Notes: generated by a model not told the origin, from the sequence alone. 18,863 nt of DNA from CAYMJK01 sp043101635 (GCA_043101635.1 JBICIE010000185.1:1-18863), one strand, 5' to 3'. Counted from the first letter of the stretch, positions 6,373-14,017 are shown. Made by a program: numbers and translations.

Positions 6373-7608
6373 ATGGCCGCCGACCCCCCATCCCTCACCC
6401 GCCTCGAGCAGGATGTCGCCGCCGCCTTCCTGGATGCTGAGGCCGCCACCACCCGCGACCTCGCCGCCGCACTCGATCTCGACCCCCTCGACCTCATCCA
6501 GATCCTCGCCCGCCCCCACGTCGCCGCCTGGATCGAAGCGGCGCTCGCCGTCGAGGCCCTCCGCGAGGACATCCAGGCCCGCCGCGCCCGCTCCCTCGCC
6601 CTCCAGACCCTCACCGAAGTCGCAAAGAACCCGAAGACCGACCCCACCGAACGCCGCCGCGCCGCCACCGCCATCCTCCGCGCCCTCGCCCCGGGTAGGT
6701 CGCCGCTCCGCGGCGACTCCTCGGGTAGCCCGCCGCTCCGCGGCGGCCCTTCCGACCCTACCGATCCCTCGGGTAGCTCGCCGCTCCGCGGCGACCCTTC
6801 CGACCCTACCGACCCCTCGGGTAGCTCGCCGCTCCGCGGCGACCCTACCGGCGAGCGAAGCGACCTCCTCCCTCTCCCGCGCCCCGCGGCAGAGGCAGTG
6901 GCACGAAGTGCCACAGGAGCCGGCGAAAGACCATCCCGCGAGCGCAGCGAGCGCTCAACTCTGCCTTTTCTGCCTTCCCTGCCTTTCTCCGTCTCCAACC
7001 TCACCACCCTCAACCTCCCCACAACCCCAACCCGCGCCGAACAACAAACCCAATCGCTCGCCGCCGCAACCTCCACCCCCGAATCCCTCTTCACCGCCCT
7101 CGCAACCGCCTTCACCCACGACACCGACGAATCCACCGCCAGCGCCATCCACGCCCTCTGCGCCCGCCCCCTCCAGGCCGAAGGCCCCGAATCCCTGACA
7201 TCCCTCGCGCAGTGCCGCACCGCCACACTCGAACGCTCCGAAACCTTCGAAGAGGGCCCGCTCCACTGCCAGCAGTTCACCTTCCACCGTGCCACCGAAG
7301 TCGGCTCTGCGACTTCGGTGTCTGCGCGCAACCGGGCCCCCAATCACCTCACAATCCAGGTCTCCCTCAGGAACTACGGCCACGCCGCCCCCCGCTGGCG
7401 CATCGCCGCCATCGACGTCATCGCGCCCGAAACCCCCGAACCCGGCGAACCCGCCCACTCCGGCGCCAACCCCGGCGATCCCGATCTCAACATGATCGCC
7501 GACCTCGACCCCGACGACATCACCCCCCAGTTCCTCCAGTCCCTCACACCCCGCCAGATCAACGCCTTCTACCGCCTCGGCCAGGCGCTCCAGCCCCAGC
7601 CACCCTGA
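6373..7608 (+). CDS. Protein of unknown function with helix-turn-helix-like N-terminus and palindromic-repeat insert
   Basis: 411 residues; family not recognised. Residues ~10-105 are alpha-helical. TTRDLAAALDLDPLDLIQIL could be a helix-turn-helix, and the following ALQTLTEVAKNPKTDPTERR stretch loosely recalls small terminase subunits or other DNA-binding helical proteins, but this is not strong enough to name it. Residues ~108-206 are low complexity. They are encoded by tandem 48-base palindromic repeats (peptide GSSPLRGDPSDPTDPS) and two other hairpins, all kept in frame. Residues ~230-400 look folded, with VSLRNYG and RWRIAAIDV beta strands. An 11-base-arm palindrome inserts TEVGSATSV near residue 310. 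The C-terminus is acidic (DLDPDDITPQFL) then helical. Third codon positions are overwhelmingly C, supporting real coding. It has its own promoter. Confidence 0.7.
   Translation: MAADPPSLTRLEQDVAAAFLDAEAATTRDLAAALDLDPLDLIQILARPHVAAWIEAALAVEALREDIQARRARSLALQTLTEVAKNPKTDPTERRRAATAILRALAPGRSPLRGDSSGSPPLRGGPSDPTDPSGSSPLRGDPSDPTDPSGSSPLRGDPTGERSDLLPLPRPAAEAVARSATGAGERPSRERSERSTLPFLPSLPFSVSNLTTLNLPTTPTRAEQQTQSLAAATSTPESLFTALATAFTHDTDESTASAIHALCARPLQAEGPESLTSLAQCRTATLERSETFEEGPLHCQQFTFHRATEVGSATSVSARNRAPNHLTIQVSLRNYGHAAPRWRIAAIDVIAPETPEPGEPAHSGANPGDPDLNMIADLDPDDITPQFLQSLTPRQINAFYRLGQALQPQPP
6693..6842 (+). repeat. Four palindromic repeat units, three on a 48-base period, inside a coding sequence
   Basis: Units begin with GGGTAG at 6693, 6723, 6771 and 6819. 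Each contains a GC-rich stem around the loop TCC, for example GTCGCCGC-TCC-GCGGCGAC at 6699-6717 and CCGCCGC-TCC-GCGGCGG at 6730-6746. Spacings are 30, 48 and 48 bases, all multiples of three, so the reading frame is kept and each unit encodes SPLRGD or PPLRGG. Confidence 0.9.
6898..6914. repeat. Palindrome GTGGCAC-GAA-GTGCCAC
   Basis: Perfect seven-base arms around a GAA loop, inside the low-complexity part of the 6373 gene. Its trinucleotide-loop form resembles the neighbouring TCC-loop units. Confidence 0.8.
6940..6956. repeat. Palindrome GAGCGC-AGCGA-GCGCTC
   Basis: Six-base perfect arms with a five-base loop. It is followed at 6960-6992 by a pyrimidine-rich CTGCCTT run. Both lie in the low-complexity segment of the 6373 gene. 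Confidence 0.6.
7293..7320. repeat. Eleven-base-arm palindrome inside the 6373 gene
   Basis: CACCGAAGTCG and CGACTTCGGTG are perfect reverse complements around the six-base loop GCTCTG. The element sits within the otherwise folded-looking C-terminal half and is read through as ATEVGSATSV, so it looks like an in-frame insertion. Confidence 0.85.
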
Positions 7609-7787
7609 TGCGCCCTGCGCGGACGCTCCCCCGGCGCACCTCCTTCATCCGACGCTGACGCGAGCTCCAGCCGCTGACCCGCTCGGCACGACCCCGCGCC
7701 GCAACGTCCGCCGTGACGCCTGCGCCGTCCGCATAAGCCATCTGAACCCCGAATCATCCAAGCGGCCCGATCACCAGCGCCGATACG

Positions 7788-8051
7788 GTGAATGTGACCG
7801 TCCTCCCCACAGCCCTCGGCAGCTCGCTCGCCGCCACCGGCGACGCGCAGCGCACCGAGTCCGCCGAGAAGCGGAAGAAGGACCCGGTCCACCGCACGCC
7901 GGATGAGGCCGTCATCCTCGAACTCCAGACCGTCCAGGCCGTCCGCAGCGCCAAGGGCAACGCCCAGGAAGAGGGCCGCGAGGACCGCGAGGAGCGCGGG
8001 CTTCAGCAGCCCCGCCCGGACTCCGGCGAGCGGCTCGACCTTGAGGCGTAG
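7788..8051 (+). CDS. Small charged protein of unknown function
   Basis: 87 residues from a GTG start; no family recognised. The protein is hydrophilic and charge-rich, with no signal peptide or membrane segment. A central segment (TPDEAVILELQTVQAVRSAK) would form a helix, followed by a Glu/Arg-rich tract and a short GERLDLEA end. Nearly every codon ends in C or G in this frame, as in the neighbouring genes, which argues for a real gene. An opposite-strand frame across the same bases (7569-8072) looks like its shadow. A second in-frame GTG at 7794 is an alternative start; neither has a Shine-Dalgarno. The 179 bases between the 6373 gene and this one hold nothing I recognise. Confidence 0.5.
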   Translation: MNVTVLPTALGSSLAATGDAQRTESAEKRKKDPVHRTPDEAVILELQTVQAVRSAKGNAQEEGREDREERGLQQPRPDSGERLDLEA

Positions 8052-8058
8052 GCGCCTT

Positions 8059-8083
8059 GGGTACCCCCCCACTCCGTGGGGGG
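8059..8083. repeat. Dispersed copy of the TCC-loop palindromic element, possible convergent terminator
   Basis: GGGTA at 8059-8063 is followed by CCCCCCAC-TCC-GTGGGGGG (8065-8083), with perfect eight-base arms. Layout and loop match the units at 6693-6842, but the stem bases differ in a paired way. It lies between two convergent genes, so it may act as a terminator, although no T-tract follows on either strand. Confidence 0.7.
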
Positions 8084-8119
8084 CCTCTTCGGCCTCTCAG
8101 CCTGGAACTCAGAGTCAAA

Positions 8120-9616
8120 TCACGCCGCGGCAGCGAACGTCGTCCGCCCGCGCAGGGCCAGGGCGTCCCGCGTGATCTGGCGCAGCATCATGTGATCCTG
8201 CCCCCGCCGGCTCAGCCACGCCGCGTCCCGCAGGTCATCGAAGATGTCATCCAGCAGGAACTCCAGCCGCTCGGCCTTCGCGGTCAGGCACGTCAGCCAG
8301 ATGCCCGCGGCGATCCGCCCGACCGTGATCGGATCGCCGGCGCCGCCGACGATCTCGGCGTGCAGGAAGCAGTCGGCGTCGCCGAGTATCTCGACGCCCT
8401 CCAGCAGGCGCGCCGCCTGGCGCAGCGTGTCCATCCCGGCGTCATCGTCGAACTCGGCGAAATGGGCCGCGGCACAGCGCAGCAGCGTCGCCGCCTCATC
8501 GTCCAGCAGGCGCTGGACCGTGGTCGCAAGCTCGCACCGCTGGCGACCCACATCGGCCGCCGTGCTCAGCCACGCCCCCAGAGCGCGGGCCGCGATCCGC
8601 TGGACATCCCCGGGCATGGCCCGGCCGGACGCCCCGAGCAACTGTCCGATCCGCAGCATCGCGCCCGCCAGCGCCGACGAACCGCCCGTCAACGCGGGCG
8701 ATGGTCGTCGTCCCCGGAATCGGTCCGCAAGCGTGAGCCGGCATGGGTGCCGCGACAGCGCCGCGGCTGCATCGAGCAGCGCGCGAAGCGTCGCGACATC
8801 CTCCTCTCGGCGCCAGTCGAAGCGGCGCACGGTTGTCTGACAGGGATCGATCCGGCGCGGCAGCGCCGACGGATACGACAGCGGGTTAACGACGCCCCAG
8901 TCATGCCAGGCCGCTTCCAGCCCCGGCGCCTCATTGGCCACGATCAGCAGCGGGTAGTCGCTGCCATCATGCGCCAGGCCGGCGTCCAGCCCCAGCCGGC
9001 GCAGCGTCGCGCCCGGATCGGCGCCGAGCGTCGTGCGCCGCCAGTCGATCTCGGCGCCCGATGGCGCCCGCACAATCTCGTGCAGCAGGTCCGGCGGCAG
9101 GTCCAGCCCGATCCGCAGCGGCCGGACCGGAGCTTCGGACCGGTCCGACCACGAGGCGACGAGACGCTCGAGCTCCGCCGCGCGTCCCCCGAGCACCAGC
9201 AGCCGGTCATCCAGCCAGCGAGCCGACAGCGCGCTGGCCTCGAGCCCAAGGCGCATGGCGTCCTGCGTCGCCTTGCTCGCGATCCGCACGGCCGGGAACC
9301 CGTCGATCGGGCGCCCGGCCGGTTCATCATCCTCGTCCACGAGGACGAGTGACGCAGTGGCCGGGTCCATCACCGGACGCACCGCGTCCCGCCATGAGCC
9401 CAGCTTCCCGGCGTCGTCTCTCTCTCTCAGCCAGAAGCGCACCCCCCAGGCGGCTCCAACGATCCACATGCCTGCCGGCAGGCCGAGCAGCGTGGCCTTG
9501 AGCCACGACGCCCCGAGCAGCGCCGCAAGCCCCACGACCACGCACGCTCCGATCACGAACGCAAGATCGGACCCGACCCGGCTGCCCTGCTCACTGTCCC
9601 CGATGACGCCTCGCAT
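8120..9616 (-). CDS. Two-TM membrane protein of unknown function at the end of the sdh operon
   Basis: 498 residues; not recognised. The N-terminus has two membrane segments at about 18-36 (AFVIGACVVVGLAALLG) and 41-62 (LLGLPAGMWIVGAAWG), followed by a basic FWLRER, so most of the protein is probably a large soluble domain beside the membrane. The rest alternates alpha and beta, for example PLRIGLDLPPDLLHEIV, DYPLLIVANEAPGLEAAW and a helical C-terminus with FLLDDIFDDLRDAAWL. No catalytic motif stands out. It is last in the same direction as DUF1844-sdhCAB, 128 bases after sdhB, so it may be co-transcribed or have its own signal. The frame is open into sdhB, but the first plausible start outside sdhB is the ATG at 9616, with a GTG at 9643 as alternative. 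Neither has a good Shine-Dalgarno, and a hairpin abuts the ATG. Confidence 0.72.
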   Translation of the reverse strand: MRGVIGDSEQGSRVGSDLAFVIGACVVVGLAALLGASWLKATLLGLPAGMWIVGAAWGVRFWLRERDDAGKLGSWRDAVRPVMDPATASLVLVDEDDEPAGRPIDGFPAVRIASKATQDAMRLGLEASALSARWLDDRLLVLGGRAAELERLVASWSDRSEAPVRPLRIGLDLPPDLLHEIVRAPSGAEIDWRRTTLGADPGATLRRLGLDAGLAHDGSDYPLLIVANEAPGLEAAWHDWGVVNPLSYPSALPRRIDPCQTTVRRFDWRREEDVATLRALLDAAAALSRHPCRLTLADRFRGRRPSPALTGGSSALAGAMLRIGQLLGASGRAMPGDVQRIAARALGAWLSTAADVGRQRCELATTVQRLLDDEAATLLRCAAAHFAEFDDDAGMDTLRQAARLLEGVEILGDADCFLHAEIVGGAGDPITVGRIAAGIWLTCLTAKAERLEFLLDDIFDDLRDAAWLSRRGQDHMMLRQITRDALALRGRTTFAAAA

Positions 9617-9648
9617 GGCCGGTGGGATCGGCGCAAAGACCACCGGCC
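9617..9648 (-). promoter_or_regulatory. Hairpin directly before the start of the unknown membrane protein gene
   Basis: GGCCGGTGG (9617-9625) and CCACCGGCC (9640-9648) are perfect nine-base reverse complements with a 14-base loop. On the minus strand the stem ends at the base before the ATG at 9616. It could attenuate or gate translation, or protect the 3' end of an sdhCAB transcript. Confidence 0.45.
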
Positions 9649-9744
9649 TTGGGTCCGGCGCCCGGCTGGGGGCGGCGTCTGGAGCGCATGGAACGGTCCC
9701 GGCGGCGGGGCGGGTTGCGCCGCTTGGCCGCCGTCCCAGAAGCC

Positions 9745-10578
9745 CTACTTGCGCGCCGAGAACCAGGAGGCGATGGCGTGGATCGTGGTCGCGCGGCCGA
9801 TGGCCCCGATCGAGTCGGTCAGGGGGATGTGCTTGGGGCAGACCTTCACGCAGTTCTGGGCGTTGCCGCAGTCGCTGACGCCGCCGGGGCCCGAGAGCGC
9901 ATCGAGCCGCTCGCCCTTGAGCTGCGCCCCCGTCTCGTGCAGGTTGAACAGCCGGGCCTGGCTGATGGCGTGTGCGCCGATGAAACTGGACTCCCACTTC
10001 TCCGGATCGTCCTCGCGCAGGTACTGCGGGCAGGCCTCCAGGCAGCAGCCGCAGCTCATGCACTCCGAGAGCGTGTAGCGCACCTGCTGCTTGTGCGGGG
10101 ACTCCTGCGGGCCGGCGCCGAGGTCGTAAGTCCCGTCGATCGGGACCCACGCCTTGATGCGCTTGAGGGCCCCGAACAGGCGCTGCCGGTCGGCCCACAG
10201 GTCGCGCACGACCGGGAACTTGCGCATCGGCTCCAGCGTGATCTCGTCGCCCTCGCCGGGGGCGTACTCGTCGATCAGGCAGGAGCAGGATTGCCGGACC
10301 TGCCCGTTGATGAGCATGGTGCAGGCGCCGCAGACTTCCTCCAGGCAGCCGGAATCCCAGACCACCGGGGTGGTCGCCTTGCCGTCGGCGGTGACCGGGT
10401 TGGCGGCGATCTGCTGCAGGCAACTGATGATGTTGGCCCCGCGCTCGACCTTGACGTCGAACGACTCCCAGCGGCTCGGCTTGCCGGGCCCGTCACAGCG
10501 CCGGATGCGCAGGCGGACGGTGCGGCCGGGCCTGGCCTTCTTGCGGTTCTCGGCTCGCTGCTGCAGGGTGAGCGTCAC
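9745..10578 (-). CDS. sdhB: Succinate dehydrogenase iron-sulfur subunit
   Basis: Carries electrons from the flavoprotein to quinone through three Fe-S clusters of complex II on the cytoplasmic face of the membrane. All ligands are visible in the 277 residues. The [2Fe-2S] set is C78, C83, C86 and C98 (SGCLEEVCGACTM). The [4Fe-4S] set is C173, C176 and C179 (CMSCGCC) plus C247, and the [3Fe-4S] set is C183, C237 and C243 (DCGNAQNCVKVCPKH). The GCLEEVCGAC pattern and operon order resemble the Bacillus-type enzyme rather than the proteobacterial one. The gene starts 18 bases after the sdhA stop in the same operon. The C-terminus (HAIASWFSARK) is complete. Confidence 0.96.
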   Translation of the reverse strand: MTLTLQQRAENRKKARPGRTVRLRIRRCDGPGKPSRWESFDVKVERGANIISCLQQIAANPVTADGKATTPVVWDSGCLEEVCGACTMLINGQVRQSCSCLIDEYAPGEGDEITLEPMRKFPVVRDLWADRQRLFGALKRIKAWVPIDGTYDLGAGPQESPHKQQVRYTLSECMSCGCCLEACPQYLREDDPEKWESSFIGAHAISQARLFNLHETGAQLKGERLDALSGPGGVSDCGNAQNCVKVCPKHIPLTDSIGAIGRATTIHAIASWFSARK

Positions 10579-10596
10579 GGAGATGCTCCTCGAACT

Positions 10597-12561
10597 TCAG
10601 GACACCGCGGCGGGGGCCGGGCTCGCCTTCGCTTGCTTGGATTGCTCGGTCTTGCCGTAGGTGCGCGGGCGCGGCTTGACCAGACGGGTGTCGATCTCGC
10701 GGTAGAAGATGTGGTGCGGGTCGGACTCGGCAGGGCGATACTCGCCCACCGTGGTCTTCAGGAAGTTGTCATCATCGCGGTCGGGGTAGTCCAGCCGGTA
10801 GTGAGAGCCGCGGCTCTCCTGCCGCAGGTCGCTGCCCTTGGCGATCAGTTCGGCGAGTATCAGCATGTCACCGACAGCCCGCGTGAAGCTGAGCGTCTGG
10901 TTGGTCCAGCCGCCGGCGTCGGAGATGCGGACGCGCCGGTACCGCTCCCGCAGTTCGCCGAGGCGGCTGCGCAGCGCTTCGAGGCCATCGGCGCTCTTGA
11001 CGACCGTGCACTGCGCCGTCATGGCCTCGCCGAGTTCGCGGGCGATGGCGTAGGGGTTGGCGTCGCCGGAAGGGCCGGCGCCGGCGTCCTCCAGCAAGGC
11101 CTGGGCCTTGCTGCGCTCCGCCTCCACGGCCCGGTCGAACAGCGCCTGATCGACATCGTCCCCCTCGATGGCGCGCACCGCGTTGACCACGCTGAGTCCG
11201 CAGAACAGCCCGTCGAAGATGCACGACAGCAGCGCGTTGGCGCCGAGCCGGGTCGCCCCGTGATAGGCGAAGTTCACCTCGCCGAAGGCGTACAGCCCGG
11301 CGATGTTGGTCATCATGTTGTTCACGGCGCCGTAGGCCATCCCGCGCCCGACCTCGGTATCCACCGGCGGGACATCGCCGGGGCGGTGCTCGCCGCGCTG
11401 GCTGTCGGGCTGATAGCTGCCGGCCGTGTACTGCGTCCACAGCCCGCCCATGGTGTAGTGGACGGCGGGGAAGATCTTCATGGGCGTCGTGCGCGGGTCC
11501 TCGCCGACGAACTTCTCATAGATCTCCATGATGCCGCCGAGCTTGCGCGTCAGATACTCGGGGTCCTTGTGCGTCAGGTCGAGGTACACCTGGTTCTGGC
11601 CGTCGACACCGAGGCGCTGGTTGACGCAGACGTCGAAGATCTCCCGGGTCGCGATGTCGCGCGGCACGAGGTTGCCGTACTTGGGATAGCGCTCTTCCAG
11701 GAAGTACCAGCGCTCCTGCTCGGGGATCTGGGCCGGGCTGCGGGTGTCGCCCGCCTTCCGGGGCACCCAGATCCGCCCGCCCTCGCCGCGGGCCGACTCG
11801 CTCATGAGCCGGCACTTGTCGGCGCCCGGGATCGCCGTGGGGTGCACCTGGATCATCTCCGGGTTGCCGTACCAGGCCCCGGCCTGGTAGCAGCGGCTGG
11901 CGGCGCCGCCGGTGCAGATCACGCTGTTGGTGCTCTTGCCGAAGACCAGGCCGCAGCCGCCGGTGGCCATCACCACCGCGCCGCCCCGGAAGGCGCGGAT
12001 CTGCATGGTCCGCATGTCCTGAGCCACGATGCCCACGCAGCGGGCCCCCTCGCCGTCGCCGTCTACGACCGGCCAGAGGAACTCCCAGAACTCGTACTTG
12101 GTAACGAGGCCCTCACTCTCGTAGCGGCGCGTCTGCTCATCCAGGGCGTACAGCAACTGCTGTCCGGTCGTTGCCCCGGCGAAGTGCGTGCGCTTGAACA
12201 GCGAGCCACCGAACAGCCGCAGGTCCCGGCGGGCCTCGGCGGTGCGATTGAACGGCACGCCCATCCGGTCCAGCAGATCGATGACCTTCGGGGCCCAGTT
12301 GGCCATCTCCAGCACCGGCGGCTGATCGGCCAGATAGTCCCCGCCGTAAATCGTCTCATCGAAGTGCTGATACTCGCTGTACCCCTGCTGGCGCGCAACC
12401 TCGTTGCACGCGTTGATGCCCCCCTGGGCGCACACGGAGTGCGAGCGCTTCACCGGCACCATGCTGAACAGGTCGACCGGGATGCCCGCCTCGGCGATGC
12501 GCACCACCGCCGCGAGCCCTGCCAGCCCACCTCCGACCACGATCACGCGCTGTTCGCTCAT
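10597..12561 (-). CDS. sdhA: Succinate dehydrogenase / fumarate reductase flavoprotein subunit
   Basis: Oxidises succinate to fumarate with covalently bound FAD (citric acid cycle and respiratory complex II). The 654-residue protein begins with the FAD-binding GGGLAGLAA at about 10-18. H41 in KRSHSVCAQGG matches the histidine that carries the covalent flavin. Substrate-site motifs follow: QVHPTAI (H240), SESARGEGG (about 254-262), VPRDIATRE (R301) and VHYTMGG (H368). GATRLGANALL lies further on. The ATG at 12561 has GGAAG six bases upstream. It is 43 bases after sdhC and 18 bases before sdhB. Confidence 0.96.
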   Translation of the reverse strand: MSEQRVIVVGGGLAGLAAVVRIAEAGIPVDLFSMVPVKRSHSVCAQGGINACNEVARQQGYSEYQHFDETIYGGDYLADQPPVLEMANWAPKVIDLLDRMGVPFNRTAEARRDLRLFGGSLFKRTHFAGATTGQQLLYALDEQTRRYESEGLVTKYEFWEFLWPVVDGDGEGARCVGIVAQDMRTMQIRAFRGGAVVMATGGCGLVFGKSTNSVICTGGAASRCYQAGAWYGNPEMIQVHPTAIPGADKCRLMSESARGEGGRIWVPRKAGDTRSPAQIPEQERWYFLEERYPKYGNLVPRDIATREIFDVCVNQRLGVDGQNQVYLDLTHKDPEYLTRKLGGIMEIYEKFVGEDPRTTPMKIFPAVHYTMGGLWTQYTAGSYQPDSQRGEHRPGDVPPVDTEVGRGMAYGAVNNMMTNIAGLYAFGEVNFAYHGATRLGANALLSCIFDGLFCGLSVVNAVRAIEGDDVDQALFDRAVEAERSKAQALLEDAGAGPSGDANPYAIARELGEAMTAQCTVVKSADGLEALRSRLGELRERYRRVRISDAGGWTNQTLSFTRAVGDMLILAELIAKGSDLRQESRGSHYRLDYPDRDDDNFLKTTVGEYRPAESDPHHIFYREIDTRLVKPRPRTYGKTEQSKQAKASPAPAAVS

Positions 12562-12604
12562 GACTTGCTTCCATCGTCCGGTTCGTACGTTCGGACGATT
12601 CGTT

Positions 12605-13480
12605 TCACCGCTGCAGCGGGCCCTTGCGCCGTTCCAGCTCGACTGCTTCCTCGGTTCCGGGCCACGGATAGTCCTGCGTCGTCGCCGGCTCCGCGTCGGC
12701 CACCTCAGGCCGCATGCGGGCCTCGAAGGTCGCCGCCTTGTCAGGATCCAGCAGCACGAAGCCGGCCAGAGCGCCCCACGCCATCGCCATCAGCACGACG
12801 CCGGCGGCGGCGCACACATAGCCCCAGCGCCGCTGCGCCGCCGCGGAGACGGTAACCCCCCAGGTGATGGCGGCGGTCCACAGCCCGTTGGCGAAGTGGA
12901 ACACCACCGCCGTGATCCCGACGAAGTAGAACAGCGACACGATCAGACCGCCGAGCGTGAAGTCGGTCCCGCCGCGCAGCGCCAGCGTCAGCGTCGACGC
13001 CGCCCGCTCGTGGGTCCACGCCGTCTCGCCCGGGACAAGGAACGTCCACCCCCAGCGCAGCGTGGCGATGTGGTAGAAGATGTAGACGATCGCGACCCAG
13101 CCCGACAGCCGCTGCAGGGCGTAGCGCACGTTGCCGCCATAGCCGTACTCGCGCACGTTCACGCGCCCGGTCAGCGCGTACCACGCGCCCAGCACTGCGT
13201 GGAACGCGATGGACAGCCACAGCGTCAACTCGATGAGCAGCAGGTACGGCAGCTCATTGATGAACTGCACTTCCTCCGCGAAAGTCACGACACCCCGCCC
13301 GATCAGGTCCCCCTCGGCGAGGTGATCGGCCCGCGCATTCGCCATGGCCCACAGGATCGACGAGTTGGTCAGCAGGTGGACGATCAGGAACAGGCCGATC
13401 GGGACGATCCCGCTGAGCGAGTGCAATCGCCGGAGCAGGAAGTGGTGGCGATCGAGAAAGCTGGAGATCGTGCGTGCCAT
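12605..13480 (-). CDS. sdhC: Succinate dehydrogenase cytochrome b558 subunit
   Basis: Membrane anchor of complex II that binds haem b and quinone. The 291 residues contain about five hydrophobic segments: IVPIGLFLIVHLL near 25-37, LLLIELTLWLSIAFHAVLG near 80-97, WVAIVYIFYHIA near 128-139, LIVSLFYFVGITAVVFHFA near 179-197, and AAAGVVLMAMAWGALAGF near 224-241. Histidines H20, H35, H94, H137 and H195 lie in or beside these segments, as expected for a di-haem Bacillus-type anchor; exact ligands are inferred from position. A soluble tail of about 45 residues rich in Pro and Glu is longer than usual. It lies 14 bases downstream of the DUF1844 gene and 43 bases before sdhA. Confidence 0.92.
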   Translation of the reverse strand: MARTISSFLDRHHFLLRRLHSLSGIVPIGLFLIVHLLTNSSILWAMANARADHLAEGDLIGRGVVTFAEEVQFINELPYLLLIELTLWLSIAFHAVLGAWYALTGRVNVREYGYGGNVRYALQRLSGWVAIVYIFYHIATLRWGWTFLVPGETAWTHERAASTLTLALRGGTDFTLGGLIVSLFYFVGITAVVFHFANGLWTAAITWGVTVSAAAQRRWGYVCAAAGVVLMAMAWGALAGFVLLDPDKAATFEARMRPEVADAEPATTQDYPWPGTEEAVELERRKGPLQR

Positions 13481-13494
13481 CGCGTTCCTCGCAG

Positions 13495-13995
13495 TCAGAC
13501 GCTCCCCGGCGGTGTCGCCGGGCCCCTGCCCGGGCCGGCCCCGGCGCCATGGCCGCCGGCCGGATTGATCTTCCCCTCCTGGATCGCCCTGGCCAGCGCC
13601 TTGCTGATGTTGACGAATTCCAGGCGGAGTTCGTGCGCTGTCTGCGACAGCAGCGACGACTCCTCCTCCGACAGGTTGCCCTTGGTCTTGGCCTCCAGGG
13701 CCGTGAGCAGATCGATGTGGTATTTGGCGACATCGAGCGCCAGCACCGCCTTGCCGGTGGTCGGGTCCGGGACGGCGCCCATGTAGAGCAGGGCCTGCGT
13801 CGTCAGCATGCGGACCAGTTCGGTGAAGTCGGCCTCGGGCAGGCCATGGCCCTGGTCGGGAGCGGGCCCGCGGGCCTGCTCCTGCGCCGCGAGGCGTTCC
13901 TTTTCACTCTGCGCCTGGGACTTCCAGTCGGTATCGATGATGAGCTTGGGGGCCTCGCCCTCCCGCTCGGGCTCGGCGCCCTGCGCATCGGTCAT
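13495..13995 (-). CDS. DUF1844 family protein
   Basis: 166 residues with the DUF1844 core: FTELVRMLTTQALLYMGAVPDP, then LDVAKYHIDLLTALEAKTKGNLS and a helical segment ending LRLEFVN. The function of the family is unknown to me. Flanks are low complexity: a charged N-terminus and a Gly/Pro/Ala-rich C-terminus. The ATG at 13995 is chosen because GGGAGA lies six bases upstream; the frame is open further but runs antisense to the next gene. It is first in the same direction as sdhCAB, only 14 bases before sdhC, so the pair are almost surely one transcript. It is divergent from the 14102 gene, with 106 bases shared for both promoters. Confidence 0.88.
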   Translation of the reverse strand: MTDAQGAEPEREGEAPKLIIDTDWKSQAQSEKERLAAQEQARGPAPDQGHGLPEADFTELVRMLTTQALLYMGAVPDPTTGKAVLALDVAKYHIDLLTALEAKTKGNLSEEESSLLSQTAHELRLEFVNISKALARAIQEGKINPAGGHGAGAGPGRGPATPPGSV

Positions 13996-14017
13996 GCCGC
14001 GTCTCCCGAAAACGGTG

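Noticed and set aside
6693..6842. CRISPR array
   Set aside because: Units are contiguous palindromic tandem repeats without unique spacers, inside an open frame, and no cas genes are present.
7569..8072. 167-codon minus-strand frame
   Set aside because: The opposite frame 7788-8051 has the expected third-position C/G bias; the minus-strand product is a mixture of Gly/Arg-rich sequence without a recognisable fold.
9617..10423. Upstream extension of the unknown membrane protein into sdhB
   Set aside because: Overlaps sdhB on the same strand in another frame, and the sequence is low-complexity there.
9622..12855. A 1077-codon open frame on the plus strand across sdhB, sdhA and part of sdhC
   Set aside because: Entirely antisense to three clearly identified complex II genes; the product is low-complexity and resembles no family. 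Long antisense frames are expected at this GC content.
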